Shown here one piece after another: positions 1-9,041 of a stretch of 64,000 nt of DNA (the first letter of the stretch is position 1; each line of letters opens with the position of its first letter). Position numbers and translations under genes: made by a program. The notes beneath the pieces are model-generated. The model made no database searches. It was not told where the DNA came from and saw only the letters and a list, made by a program, of their open reading frames with translations. The stretch covers positions 1 through 64,000 of the forward strand of contig JAEZIB010000192.1 of assembly GCA_023416275.1 (NCBI GenBank), in the 5' to 3' direction. The stretch is from Bacillota bacterium. GTDB taxonomy: Bacteria; Bacillota; Clostridia; Acetivibrionales; DSM-1351.

Positions 1-672
1 TGCTACGAAACCTTAATTAAAGCGCCTGCCGCACAATTAAATTTAGTACAGTGTGCTGGTTCAATGACTTATCTGGCGAAAAAAATGGAAGAGGAAATGG
101 GAATACCTTTCGTTAAGGTCAGCTTCTTTGGTGTAGAAGATACCTCTGCATCCTTGATACGTATAGCGGAGGCCATTGGCACTGAGGAAAGTATTGAAAA
201 GGCTAAGCTGTTTACTAGCATTGAAACAAATAAACTGAAAAGTTTTTTAGATAAATACAGGAAAAAATTTGAAGGAAAAAAAGCTGCGATTTATGTTGGA
301 GGAGGCTTTAAGGCCATCTCTCTTATTAGACAGTTTATAGAAATGGGGATTGAAACAGTAGTTGTTGGAACCCAAACAGGGAAAAAAGAAGATTATGAGT
401 TAATTGCAAGCTTGGTTGGAGAGAATACGGTAATTTTAGATGATACTAATCCGGCTGAGTTGGAAACCTTTATGAAGGCAAAGGGCGCAGATATATTGGT
501 GGGTGGAGTTAAAGAGAGGCCTTTAGCATATAAGCTTGGAATTGCTTTTTGTGATCATAATCACGAAAGAAAGCATGCACTTGCAGGATATGATGGAGTA
601 ATAAACTTTACAAAGGAAATCAATCTCTCTTTAAACAGTCCGGTATGGGAGCATGTGAAAGCTCAAAAATAA
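1..672 (+). CDS. nifE: Nitrogenase iron-molybdenum cofactor biosynthesis protein NifE, C-terminal part
   Basis: The reading frame is open from the first base of the window, so the 5' end lies outside; 223 residues are visible, roughly the last half of a NifE of normal length. NifE pairs with NifN as the scaffold on which the FeMo-cofactor precursor matures before transfer to NifDK. The visible part has the glycine-rich strand YVGGGFKA and the VGGVKERPLAYKLGIAF block typical of the third Rossmann-like domain of the NifD/NifE family. It is followed by nifN-B after 155 bp, the gene order of Clostridium pasteurianum. The call rests on fold motifs plus context; NifD is excluded because nifN-B follows directly. 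Confidence 0.93.
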   Translation, partial: CYETLIKAPAAQLNLVQCAGSMTYLAKKMEEEMGIPFVKVSFFGVEDTSASLIRIAEAIGTEESIEKAKLFTSIETNKLKSFLDKYRKKFEGKKAAIYVGGGFKAISLIRQFIEMGIETVVVGTQTGKKEDYELIASLVGENTVILDDTNPAELETFMKAKGADILVGGVKERPLAYKLGIAFCDHNHERKHALAGYDGVINFTKEINLSLNSPVWEHVKAQK

Positions 673-805
673 TGACAAGTCGAAGTCGAATGTACAGGCA
701 TACTGTGAACACTATGTGTATAGTTTGGCATTAAATATAAAATAATGTCAGACAAAACATAGGGAGTGTAATCCTATAATGGTTGCAGAAAAAATGTTTG
801 TGCTC

Positions 806-827
806 ATATTAGGCGTGGGAGGTTAAC
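806..827 (+). repeat. Shine-Dalgarno-bearing end of dispersed repeat family 1, in front of nifN-B
   Basis: The bases GGCGTGGGAGGTTA directly precede the nifN-B start. The same string ends repeat units in front of nifV-omega, the DUF6062 gene and (diverged) the response-regulator gene. Here only the end of the unit is recognisable. GGGAGG lies 5 bases before the ATG and is the only good ribosome site for this start. Confidence 0.6.
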
Positions 828-3515
828 ATGAGTAAAAATTTAGTTAATTTAAGTGTAAATCCCTGTAAAATGTGTATGCCAATGGGGATAGTAAGTGCTT
901 TTTATGGTATAAAGAATTGCATGTCAATACTTCACGGCTCACAGGGCTGCAGCACATATATTAGACGTCACATGGCAACACACTATAATGAGCCTGTGGA
1001 TATTGCTTCATCATCCTTGACAGAGAATGGTACTGTTTTTGGTGGTGAGAATAATCTAATAAAAGGTTTAGAAAATTTGATTGAATTATATAATCCTGAA
1101 GTAATTGGAATAGCAACTACTTGCCTTGCAGAAACAATTGGTGAGGATGTGCCGAGAATACTTAATAATTATAATAGGCTCCATCCTGACAACAATGTAA
1201 AATTTATACCAGTAGTTTCTATGGGCTATTCGGAAACACAGTATGAAGGATTTTTTATAGCACTGAGAGCTATTATAGAGAATGTGGAAATGATGCCGGA
1301 GAAAAATAGCAAGGTGAATATTATTACAGGAATGATATCTCCTGCTGACACAAGATATCTAAAAGCTTTGCTGGATTCAATGAAGCTTGATTACATATTG
1401 CTCCCTGATATTTCAGACAATTTGGATGGTCAGCATACAGACTTCTATAATAGATTGCCGGAGGGTGGAACATCCCTTGAAGATATTTCGTTGATGGGTG
1501 GAGCAAAGCTTACAATTGAGTTATCTACCTTCACAAGTAAGCATAATTCTCCAGCACAGTATTTATATGAGGCTTATGGGGTACCTTTTGTTAGATGCAA
1601 TTTACCAGTTGGACTACGTGATACTGATGCTTTAATAGATGTGCTGGAAAAGGCAGGTGGAGTAAAAACAGAGGGGCTAATTAAAGAACGTGGCAGATAT
1701 ACAGATGCTATGATTGATTCGCACAAATATAATGCTGAGGGGAAAGCTGTTATTTTTGGAGAACCTGATTTTGTATATTCGACAACCCGTCTATGTGTTG
1801 AAAATGGCATTATGCCGGTTCTAGTAGCAACAGGAGCAAAGTGCAGTAATTTAAGAGAGTTGTTGGAACCAGAAATACAATCTATTGCAGACTTTCTCTT
1901 TTTAGATAAATTTGAAATTTTAGATAATTGTGATTTTGATACAATTGAAAAATACATAGTTGAACTAGAAGCCAATTTAATGATAGGCAGTTCAGATGGT
2001 AGAAGACTTGAAGAAAAGCTAAAGATTCCGCTTGTCAGGTGTGCGTTTCCAATACATGATCAGGTTGGAGGACAACGTGTAAGAACACTGGGTTATGATG
2101 GATCACTTGTATTACTGGATAGGTTGACAAATAGCTTGCTAAGCCAAAAGGAACACAGTTTTAGAGGCAAAATGTATGAGAATTACTATACAGAGGAAAA
2201 GCAGAATACTTTCGGTGAAGCAAAGAAAAATAATGATGAAAGGGATGTAGTGATTATGAATAAAGTAGATAATAGAGCTGCTAATGAAAAAAAGACACAA
2301 ACACATCCTTGTTTTAATGGCTGTGGCAGCGAATATGCAAGAATGCATCTGCCTATAGCACCAAAATGTAATATCCAATGCAATTATTGTGTCAGAAAGT
2401 ACGACTGCCCTAATGAGAGCAGGCCAGGAGTTACGACAGAAGTTTTGTCACCAGAGGAAGCATGTGAAAAGTACAAGATGGTAAAGGAAAAGCTGCCTAA
2501 CCTAAAGGTGGTTGGAATTGCAGGCCCGGGGGACTCGTTAGCTGATTTTGAAAACACAAAGAAAACCTTGAGCTTAATAAGAGAACAGGACCCATCGGTT
2601 ACTTTCTGCTTATCAACAAATGGGCTTTTACTTCCTCTTTATGCTGATGAATTAGTAGGGCTAGGGGTATCACATGTTACAGTAACTATGAATTCAGTAA
2701 ACACAACAATTGGAGCAAAAATATATAAGCATGTTGATTATATGGGGCATAGATACTTTGGCGAAGTTGGAGCAGCTATTCTCATGGCAAATCAGTTGGC
2801 GGGAATTAAAAGATTGACTTCACTGGGAGTTATATGCAAGGTAAATATAGTAATGCTAAAGGGAATTAATGAGTATCATATCCCTGTTGTTGTGGAAAAG
2901 GCAAAAGAGCTAGGCTGTGAAATTACGAATATTATGCAATTAATTCCTGTGGCAGGAAGTGAATTTGAAAATATTCCATTAGTAAGTAATAGAGAAATAA
3001 TGAGTATGAGAAAACGCTGTGAGTCTACTTTAAAACAAATGTACCATTGCCATCAATGTAGAGCTGATGCAATTGGAACACTGGACAACGATCAATCTAT
3101 TAACTTTAGAGGATGCTCTGGGAATAAAAATAAAGGTTCGCAGGAACCAACAGAAGAAAATACCTTATTATTTGCAGTTTCTTCGAAAAGTGGAATTTTG
3201 GTAGACCAGCATTTCGGTCACGCAAGTGACTTTTATATATATGAGTACAAGAACAAGAGCATACGATTTAAAGAAAGGAGAAGTGTCACTAAGTACTGTG
3301 AAGGCTCTGAAGGCTGTGATGGTATGGGTGGATCGAATAAGGAAGGTAAAATGGAAGCTATTCTTGAGACAGTAAAGGATTGCAATGGAGTTTTAGCGAT
3401 GAGAATAGGAGAAGCACCTAAGCAAAAATTAAAGGAACAGTCTATAGAGGCCTTCACTACTTATGACAGAATTGAGGAAGCCGTTAAACTGGCAGCTGAA
3501 AAACTGTGTGTATAA
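828..3515 (+). CDS. nifN-B: Nitrogenase cofactor biosynthesis fusion protein NifN-B
   Basis: An 895-residue fusion of two proteins of FeMo-cofactor assembly. Residues 1 to about 440 are NifN-like (NPCKMCMPMGIV near the start, HGSQGCSTYIRRH, then GGQRVRTLGYDGS near the domain end); this half forms the NifEN scaffold. Residues from about 490 are NifB, a radical SAM enzyme making the 8Fe-9S-C precursor NifB-co: HPCFNGCGSEYARMHLPIAP precedes the cluster-binding Cys514-Cys518-Cys521 (CNIQCNYC). The last about 110 residues, from LLFAVSSKSGILVDQHFGHA, are the NifX/NafY-like cofactor-binding domain. The fusion is known from C. pasteurianum and would couple precursor synthesis to the scaffold. The frame is intact. 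The start is set by GGGAGG five bases upstream. Confidence 0.97.
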   Translation: MSKNLVNLSVNPCKMCMPMGIVSAFYGIKNCMSILHGSQGCSTYIRRHMATHYNEPVDIASSSLTENGTVFGGENNLIKGLENLIELYNPEVIGIATTCLAETIGEDVPRILNNYNRLHPDNNVKFIPVVSMGYSETQYEGFFIALRAIIENVEMMPEKNSKVNIITGMISPADTRYLKALLDSMKLDYILLPDISDNLDGQHTDFYNRLPEGGTSLEDISLMGGAKLTIELSTFTSKHNSPAQYLYEAYGVPFVRCNLPVGLRDTDALIDVLEKAGGVKTEGLIKERGRYTDAMIDSHKYNAEGKAVIFGEPDFVYSTTRLCVENGIMPVLVATGAKCSNLRELLEPEIQSIADFLFLDKFEILDNCDFDTIEKYIVELEANLMIGSSDGRRLEEKLKIPLVRCAFPIHDQVGGQRVRTLGYDGSLVLLDRLTNSLLSQKEHSFRGKMYENYYTEEKQNTFGEAKKNNDERDVVIMNKVDNRAANEKKTQTHPCFNGCGSEYARMHLPIAPKCNIQCNYCVRKYDCPNESRPGVTTEVLSPEEACEKYKMVKEKLPNLKVVGIAGPGDSLADFENTKKTLSLIREQDPSVTFCLSTNGLLLPLYADELVGLGVSHVTVTMNSVNTTIGAKIYKHVDYMGHRYFGEVGAAILMANQLAGIKRLTSLGVICKVNIVMLKGINEYHIPVVVEKAKELGCEITNIMQLIPVAGSEFENIPLVSNREIMSMRKRCESTLKQMYHCHQCRADAIGTLDNDQSINFRGCSGNKNKGSQEPTEENTLLFAVSSKSGILVDQHFGHASDFYIYEYKNKSIRFKERRSVTKYCEGSEGCDGMGGSNKEGKMEAILETVKDCNGVLAMRIGEAPKQKLKEQSIEAFTTYDRIEEAVKLAAEKLCV

Positions 3516-3657
3516 GTAATTGTGTTGATAAGCTTTCAATAGCCCCGGGAAAATAGTTATCCAGAGTAGTAGCTCTGTTTTATCCCACACATATAGAAGT
3601 GGAGATATTAGAGGTAGTAGACATAGGAAAAATCTAAATTTAAAGGAGAGTTAAATT

Positions 3658-3966
3658 ATGGTGAGCCCAAAATATCATGTATTCGTATGTACAAGTGGTA
3701 GAATAAATGGAACCCAAAAGGGATTTTGTCATTCTAAGGGAAGCGTAGATTTAGTACAAAGGTTTATGGAGGAAATTGATGATAAAGATTTGACCAGTGA
3801 GGTTATGGTGACTAATACAGGTTGCTTTGGAATCTGTGACAAAGGTCCGATTGTTGTTATTTATCCGGAGGGTACATGGTATGGAAATGTATCTGAGGAT
3901 GATATTGAAACTATAGTAGAAAAACATTTAGTTGGAGGGGAAAAGGTAAAGGAGTTACTTATCTGA
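3658..3966 (+). CDS. Thioredoxin-like [2Fe-2S] ferredoxin of the nif cluster
   Basis: A 102-residue protein, the length of the well-studied C. pasteurianum 2Fe-2S ferredoxin. Cluster ligands are visible as Cys11, Cys24, Cys56 and Cys60 (FVCTSG, GFCHSK, TGCFGIC), the same four numbered positions as in that family. It is a cytosolic electron carrier with a thioredoxin-like fold; the C. pasteurianum protein interacts with nitrogenase MoFe protein, though its role is not settled. It sits between nifN-B and nifV-omega on the same strand, consistent with a nif-linked role. AAAGGAG lies 7-8 bases upstream of the ATG. Confidence 0.93.
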   Translation: MVSPKYHVFVCTSGRINGTQKGFCHSKGSVDLVQRFMEEIDDKDLTSEVMVTNTGCFGICDKGPIVVIYPEGTWYGNVSEDDIETIVEKHLVGGEKVKELLI

Positions 3967-4002
3967 GTAATTCTAAAGTATCCATGGTGGTATACCTCTG
4001 AA

Positions 4003-4153
4003 AAGCTTGAAAAATAAGATGGTGCAAACATGGAGCATTTTCAAGCCCCAAAAACTACAAGTGGTTTTTGCCAGTGTGGAAGTAGCTTTAAAGAAACTGC
4101 GTACCGCCACGTTGCTTTACTATAAATTTTGTGCCCAAACTGGGCGTGGAGGT
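4003..4153 (+). repeat. Dispersed repeat family 1, tandem unit 1
   Basis: First of two about 154-bp direct repeats filling the gap between the ferredoxin and nifV-omega genes. Shared blocks are ACAAGTGGTTTTTGCCAG, TTAAAGAAACTGCGTACCG and TTTACTATAAATTTTGT. It ends in a 5-bp-stem hairpin GCCCA-AAC-TGGGC (4133-4145) followed by GTGGAGGT. Inverted copies occur at 30283-30480 and a diverged copy at 14041-14240. An open frame through the two units is a by-product of the duplication. Confidence 0.85.
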
Positions 4154-4156
4154 CAT

Positions 4157-4311
4157 CAGCTCGAAAATAAAGTTTGTGAAAACATGGTTCCTTTTCGAGC
4201 TTCAAAAACCACAAGTGGTTTTTGCCAGTATGGAAGTAGCATTAAAGAAACTGCGTACCGCTACATTGCTTTACTATAAATTTTGTACCCAAATTGGACG
4301 TGGGGGTTAGT
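4157..4311 (+). repeat. Dispersed repeat family 1, tandem unit 2, ending in the nifV-omega ribosome site
   Basis: Second unit of the tandem pair, offset 154 bp from the first and about 90 percent alike over the shared blocks. Its end has drifted (ACCCAAATTGGACGTGGGGGTTA), yet GGGGGTT lies 4 bases before the nifV-omega ATG at 4312 and acts as the apparent Shine-Dalgarno site. Confidence 0.85.
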
Positions 4312-5286
4312 ATGATTAAAATTACAGATGTTACTCTATGTTCTCTGGACAATGAGGCTGCTCAAAATGATAAGGTTATAGAGTTATACCACTTGTTGTG
4401 TAAGACAGGTGTAAATTTTATAGAAATTGATGTGCCTCTATTTCAAAGGTTTAAAGATGAAGTAGATAAAAACATGACTATTTTGAGAGTTCAGGATCCT
4501 ACAGAAATAAAGAATTATCCGGGTTTTAAAAAATATATATGTAGACATAGTGGATTCTTTACACAATTGGATACTATTTCTGAAATTCAAATAAATGATG
4601 CCAGAGAAATTAACCTTATGAGCAAATTTTCTGAATATAACAACATTAGAATTGTTGGACTAGATGATTTAATGCAGCATGATTATTTATCTGCTTTCAA
4701 TAAAATAAAAAAGTTGAAATTCGAAATGCTTGAGTTATGTCCCCAAAATAGCTGCTATTGTGCTAGTGCTCTGGCTATTGAATGGATACTAAATGGTGGA
4801 AATAATATTGCAGTAAGTTTTGCTGGAAGCGGAGGTTTTGCTGCATTAGAAGAAGTGATAATGGCACTTCGTATTACTAAACGCCATAAGCCTAATTTAG
4901 ATTTATCAGTTTTTGTACAAATAAAAAACTTATATGAACAAATAACGGGTAGAAAAATTTCTAAAAATAAGGCTATAATAGGAAGTAGTATTTTTGAGGT
5001 TGAATCGGGAATTCATGTTGACGGTATATATAAAAATGGTTCAAACTATGAACCCTTTGAGCCATCAGTTGTCGGGATGAACAGAAAAATTGTTGTTGGA
5101 AAACATTCAGGTAGTACTGCAATTGAAATAAAACTAAAAGAGTACAATTTAGTATTTCCACAAAATATGATTGCAGAACTATTAGATACTGTACAGCAAG
5201 AGAGTATCCGTTTAAAAAGAAGTATATCTGACCAGGAATTTGTGACAATCGCAGAGAATTTTAATAAACTCAAACTTCGCAGTTGA
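4312..5286 (+). CDS. nifV-omega: Homocitrate synthase omega subunit (NifV-omega)
   Basis: Carries the C-terminal half functions of NifV; homocitrate is the organic ligand of the FeMo-cofactor. The protein (324 residues) lacks the catalytic DTTLRDGEQ motif; in its place is the degenerate TDVTLCSLDNEA. It keeps the family's C-terminal block GIHVDGIYKNGSNYEPFEP and VVGKHSG followed by the helical end. The catalytic barrel is supplied by the next gene, as in C. pasteurianum, where nifV is split in this order and both products are needed. The ATG at 4312 was chosen over an in-frame ATG 18 bp upstream because GGGGGTT precedes it at the right distance. Confidence 0.9.
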   Translation: MIKITDVTLCSLDNEAAQNDKVIELYHLLCKTGVNFIEIDVPLFQRFKDEVDKNMTILRVQDPTEIKNYPGFKKYICRHSGFFTQLDTISEIQINDAREINLMSKFSEYNNIRIVGLDDLMQHDYLSAFNKIKKLKFEMLELCPQNSCYCASALAIEWILNGGNNIAVSFAGSGGFAALEEVIMALRITKRHKPNLDLSVFVQIKNLYEQITGRKISKNKAIIGSSIFEVESGIHVDGIYKNGSNYEPFEPSVVGMNRKIVVGKHSGSTAIEIKLKEYNLVFPQNMIAELLDTVQQESIRLKRSISDQEFVTIAENFNKLKLRS

Positions 5287-5356
5287 ATATAACCAATAGA
5301 CTTTTTATGTGCGAAGTTCGAGTCAATAAATACATTTTGCGGAGGTTGGACTCGCT

Positions 5357-6163
5357 ATGAAGGAAAAAAAATATCTGATAGATACAACCCTTCGTGACGG
5401 AGAACAAAGCCCAGGCTTTGCATTTAACATAGATGAAAAAGTAATACTTGCTCAGCTAATGGAAAAAGCGGGTATATATCAAATTGAGGCTGGAGTTCCG
5501 GCAATGGGAAAGTATGAGAAAGCTGCCATTTGCAAAATTATCGATAATAGAAAAAACGTAAAAATATCAACTTGGAATAGAATGAAAAAAGAGGATATAG
5601 AGCATTCCTTTGATTGTTGCCCCGATATTATTCATATAAGTGCTCCAATATCCTATGTACATATTTATTCTAAGCTTAAAAAAAACAAGATTTGGCTGCA
5701 AAATAATTTACAGGAGTGCGTTAGTTGCGCAATGGATAAAGGTTATACAGTTACTGTAGGACTAGAGGATGCTTCACGGGCAGATATTACATTTATTATT
5801 AGTATTGCTAATCTATTAAAGGATATGGGAGTTGCAAGCATCCGATTTGCTGATACAGTGGGGGTTTTGACACCGTCAAGGACATATCAAACTATCCGTG
5901 ACATTATTAGAAATACAGGTATTTCAGTAGGTATACATGCACACAATGATTTGGGAATGGCAGTGGCAAATTCATTAGAAGCTGCAAAGGCAGGAGCAGA
6001 TTTTATAGATACAACTCTTTTTGGAATAGGTGAACGTGCTGGGAATTGTGATATAAGTCAGTTTGTATGGGCAGCAGATAAGCTTTTTGATATAAAACCT
6101 AGTTATTCCTCTGTTAATGATTTAAAAGAGAGTGCTAGAGAGATTTTATTTAAGGAAAAGTAG
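5357..6163 (+). CDS. nifV-alpha: Homocitrate synthase alpha subunit (NifV-alpha)
   Basis: A 268-residue catalytic barrel of the DRE-TIM metallolyase family, condensing acetyl-CoA with 2-oxoglutarate to homocitrate. Visible motifs are DTTLRDGEQSPG at residues 9-20, VGLEDASRAD, the metal ligands in GIHAHNDLGMA, and GIGERAGNCD. It stops near residue 268 without the C-terminal regulatory region, which is the part retained in the preceding omega gene; the two products probably form one enzyme. GCGGAGGTTG lies just upstream of the start. Confidence 0.93.
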   Translation: MKEKKYLIDTTLRDGEQSPGFAFNIDEKVILAQLMEKAGIYQIEAGVPAMGKYEKAAICKIIDNRKNVKISTWNRMKKEDIEHSFDCCPDIIHISAPISYVHIYSKLKKNKIWLQNNLQECVSCAMDKGYTVTVGLEDASRADITFIISIANLLKDMGVASIRFADTVGVLTPSRTYQTIRDIIRNTGISVGIHAHNDLGMAVANSLEAAKAGADFIDTTLFGIGERAGNCDISQFVWAADKLFDIKPSYSSVNDLKESAREILFKEK

Positions 6164-6197
6164 TAAAATATTAAGAAGTGGAGACGGGGTGTATTTT

Positions 6198-7052
6198 ATG
6201 ATAGCACTGAGAAAAAACTTTATTATATTAATAATTATAAGCTTTTTGTTACAAGTAGGTTGTGGTGCAGTAACTTCACCTGCACAAGATTCTTCCACTG
6301 ATACAAAAGCTGCAACAACAGAAGTATCGGAGGCTAATTCCGGCAGCACTGCAGAAAAAACAGAACTTTTTCTAGCAGCGGCAGCAAGCTTAACAGATGT
6401 AGCAACTGAAATCATAGAACTTTATAAAAGCGTTAAGCCAAATGTTATTATCACCTGTTCCTTTAGTTCTGCAGGAACTCTACAAACGCAGATTGAACAG
6501 GGGGCACCGGTAGATATTTTTATATCAGCAGCAAAAAAACAGGTGACTGCCCTTGAAGAAAAGGGTTTTGTTAAAGAAGGTTCAAAGAAAGAACTCCTTA
6601 TAAACAAAGTTGTATTAATAACACCTGCTGATAGTAAAAAGAATATTACAGGATTTGAGGATCTTGCAACTGACAAGGTCTCAACGATAGCTTTAGGAGA
6701 ACCTAGTGGTGTTCCGGTTGGACAGTATTCAGAAGAAATATTCTCTTATCTTAAAATACTAGATAAGGTAAAACCAAAAGCAAACTATGGTAGTGATGTA
6801 AGACAAGTTCTTACATGGGTAGAAAATGGAGATGTTGATTGTGGAGTAGTTTATGCAACCGATGCCGCTTTATCTGATAAAATTAAGTTAGTATGTGAAG
6901 CTCCAAAGAACAGTCATAAACCTGTTATATATCCTGCTGTCGTTCTAAAAAACAGTAAGCATACTGCAGAGGCTGAAGAATTTTTAAATTATTTATCCAC
7001 ATCAGAAATTGAGAATGTATTTAAAAAATACGGCTTTGAAGTTAACAAATAA
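6198..7052 (+). CDS. modA: Molybdate ABC transporter substrate-binding lipoprotein ModA
   Basis: Extracytoplasmic molybdate receptor, here a lipoprotein of 284 residues. The N-terminus has a positive start, a hydrophobic stretch and a lipobox-like LQVGCG, giving a lipid-anchored cysteine near residue 19, then a Ser/Thr/Ala-rich linker. The mature domain opens with LFLAAAASLTDVATEI and contains FSSAGTLQTQIEQGAPVDIF, the classic ModA oxyanion-binding blocks, then GVVYATDA. The ATG at 6198 is preferred to an earlier in-frame start because it directly begins a signal peptide. It lies 34 bp after nifV-alpha, linking molybdenum uptake to nitrogen fixation. Confidence 0.95.
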   Translation: MIALRKNFIILIIISFLLQVGCGAVTSPAQDSSTDTKAATTEVSEANSGSTAEKTELFLAAAASLTDVATEIIELYKSVKPNVIITCSFSSAGTLQTQIEQGAPVDIFISAAKKQVTALEEKGFVKEGSKKELLINKVVLITPADSKKNITGFEDLATDKVSTIALGEPSGVPVGQYSEEIFSYLKILDKVKPKANYGSDVRQVLTWVENGDVDCGVVYATDAALSDKIKLVCEAPKNSHKPVIYPAVVLKNSKHTAEAEEFLNYLSTSEIENVFKKYGFEVNK

Positions 7053-7154
7053 AAATGGGGCTGCTTATACAGTGTCTGCTGCTAATAATACTTCATGTTT
7101 CAGATCGAATATAGCAACACTAAGAGTTCTGTTTATAGATAGAAGGTAGAACCT

Positions 7155-7832
7155 ATGGATTTATCGCCACTTTATGTATCACTTAAAGTAGCATTTACTG
7201 CTACAATAGTTACAGTTTTTTTGGGAATTTTGGCAGCTTGGTATGTTTTTAGGGCTAAGAGGTTAAAGGGTCTGATTGATGGAGTATTTACTTTACCAAT
7301 GGTTTTACCTCCTACAGTGGTCGGATTTTTTCTGCTTATTATTTTTGGGAAAAATAGTTTGCTGGGTAGTTTTTTATTGCAGTTTAATATTAGTATTGTA
7401 TTTACATGGATTGGAGCAGTAATTGCATCAATAGTAGTAGCCTTTCCTTTGATGTATAGGACTGTAAGAGGTGCTTTTGAACAATTTGACACAAACATGA
7501 TTTACGCTGCAAGGACTCTTGGCATATCAGAATTTAGATTGTTTTATAAAATTATAATCCCCAATGTGCTGCCAAGTATAGTAGCAGGAACTGTGCTTTC
7601 CTTTGCCAGAGCGCTAGGTGAATTTGGTGCAACGATAATGCTTGCTGGCAATATTCCAGGCAGAACACAGACCATGGCTATATCTATATATACGGCAGTA
7701 CAGGCCGGAGACAGAGCAAAAGCATATACTTGGGTTTTAATTATTTGTATAATGTCCTTTACCTCAATAATTCTTATAAATTTCTGGAATAGTCTTCAAA
7801 GTAAGGGAACAGCAAAAAGAGGTGATATTTGA
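7155..7832 (+). CDS. modB: Molybdate ABC transporter permease ModB
   Basis: Inner-membrane channel of the molybdate importer, 225 residues with about five hydrophobic segments. The EAA loop that docks on the ATPase is visible as AARTLGISEFRLFYKIIIP, followed by a hydrophobic stretch and FARALGEFGATIMLAGN, the ModB hallmark. It lies 102 bp after modA and its stop codon overlaps the modC start by one base, so translation of the two is probably coupled. GAAGGTAGAA upstream of the ATG is the ribosome site. Confidence 0.96.
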   Translation: MDLSPLYVSLKVAFTATIVTVFLGILAAWYVFRAKRLKGLIDGVFTLPMVLPPTVVGFFLLIIFGKNSLLGSFLLQFNISIVFTWIGAVIASIVVAFPLMYRTVRGAFEQFDTNMIYAARTLGISEFRLFYKIIIPNVLPSIVAGTVLSFARALGEFGATIMLAGNIPGRTQTMAISIYTAVQAGDRAKAYTWVLIICIMSFTSIILINFWNSLQSKGTAKRGDI

Positions 7833-8896
7833 TGTCACTATACGTTAATATTAAAAAGGTTATGGATAATAATTTTACACTTGACGTTGAATTTTCTGCA
7901 CATAATGAAATAACTGCTCTACTAGGTGCCTCGGGTTGTGGAAAGAGCATGACCCTAAAATGTATCGCAGGCATAGAAGAGCCTGATGAAGGTACTATTG
8001 TTTTAGATGGCAGAGTTTTATTTGATTCAGAAAAGAAAATTAACTTATCTCCACAGAAAAGAAAAGTGGGATATTTATTTCAAAATTATGCACTGTTTCC
8101 AAATATGACGGTAGAAGAAAACATTGGAATTGGCGTTTCTGCAAGTAAGGAGGAGCGTAAAAGGGTTGTAAGAGAAAAAATTAAATCATTTTATTTGGAG
8201 GGTTTAGAAAAGAAACGACCCCATCAGCTTTCAGGCGGTCAGCAGCAAAGAGTAGCGCTTGCAAGAATTATGGCATCAGAACCGGATATTATTATGCTGG
8301 ACGAACCCTTTTGTGCTCTTGATAGCTATTTAAAATGGCAGCTTGAACAGAAAATAATAGATTCGCTATCCAGTTTTCAAGGTACAGTTCTTTTTGTATC
8401 ACATAATAGAAATGAAGTTTACCGTTTTGCAAACACTATTGCTGTTATTTCAGATGGAAAGGTTGAGGTTGTAAGCGAAAAAGGAAGCTTGTTTACTGCG
8501 CCGAAAAAACTATCGGCTGCACTTTTAACTGGCTGTAAAAATATATCAAGAGCTGAAAGACTTTCAGATTATACTTTGAAGGCAATTGACTGGAATTTGA
8601 TTCTGCATACGGGTAGTTTAATATCTGAGGACATAAAGTATGTAGGTATAAGAGCTCATTATTTAGAATATACCGAAAAAGATGATTCACATAATGTTAT
8701 GAATTGTGAAGTAGTTAAAGTAATTGAAAATCCGTTTTCCTATATTATTATGTTAAAAAACAAAGACAGCAAAAATGGTGATGAAAATTCACTAATAAGA
8801 TGGGAGACTGATAAACATATTTGGAGAGAAATTTCCAAAAAAGGCATTCCTATAAAAATGATTTTCAAAGAAGAAGCTTTATTGTTACTTGTATAA
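7832..8896 (+). CDS. modC: Molybdate ABC transporter ATP-binding protein ModC
   Basis: ATPase that powers ModB. Walker A is GASGCGKSM near residue 30, the Q-loop is YLFQNYALFPN, the ABC signature is LSGGQQQRVALARI, Walker B is IIMLDEPFCALD and the switch histidine lies in FVSHNRNEVYRF. At 354 residues it has a C-terminal extension in the place of the MOP-like molybdate-sensing domain, less conserved than the ATPase part. The ATG at 7832 (TGATG overlap with the modB stop) is chosen over the TTG just before it. A strong hairpin follows at 8971. Confidence 0.95.
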   Translation: MSLYVNIKKVMDNNFTLDVEFSAHNEITALLGASGCGKSMTLKCIAGIEEPDEGTIVLDGRVLFDSEKKINLSPQKRKVGYLFQNYALFPNMTVEENIGIGVSASKEERKRVVREKIKSFYLEGLEKKRPHQLSGGQQQRVALARIMASEPDIIMLDEPFCALDSYLKWQLEQKIIDSLSSFQGTVLFVSHNRNEVYRFANTIAVISDGKVEVVSEKGSLFTAPKKLSAALLTGCKNISRAERLSDYTLKAIDWNLILHTGSLISEDIKYVGIRAHYLEYTEKDDSHNVMNCEVVKVIENPFSYIIMLKNKDSKNGDENSLIRWETDKHIWREISKKGIPIKMIFKEEALLLLV

Positions 8897-8970
8897 AACC
8901 ATATAGAACTCAATTATCCCCAATATAATGAGTCTATTGATTATTAAAATTATAAATAGTTTGTTTCCAA

Positions 8971-9029
8971 AATAATTGCATGAAATTAGTAATGGGTAAG
9001 CTATTGACCTACTAATTCATGCAATTATT
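8971..9029. terminator. Bidirectional terminator between modC and the thioredoxin-like gene
   Basis: AATAATTGCATGAA...TTAGTA pairs with TACTAATTCATGCAATTATT, a stem of about 20 bp with one bulge and an 18-base loop, between two converging genes. AT-rich flanks supply U-rich ends on both strands. Confidence 0.75.
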
Positions 9030-9041
9030 CTATCACTCATA

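Noticed and set aside
1574..1975. Antisense frame of 133 codons inside nifN-B, and similar shadows (for example 27023-27320)
   Set aside because: Opposite-strand frames over strongly conserved genes with no ribosome sites and low-complexity translations.
4007..4279. 90-codon open frame between the ferredoxin and nifV-omega genes
   Set aside because: It runs through two tandem copies of a non-coding dispersed repeat, which explains its internal repetition; no ribosome site and no family resemblance.
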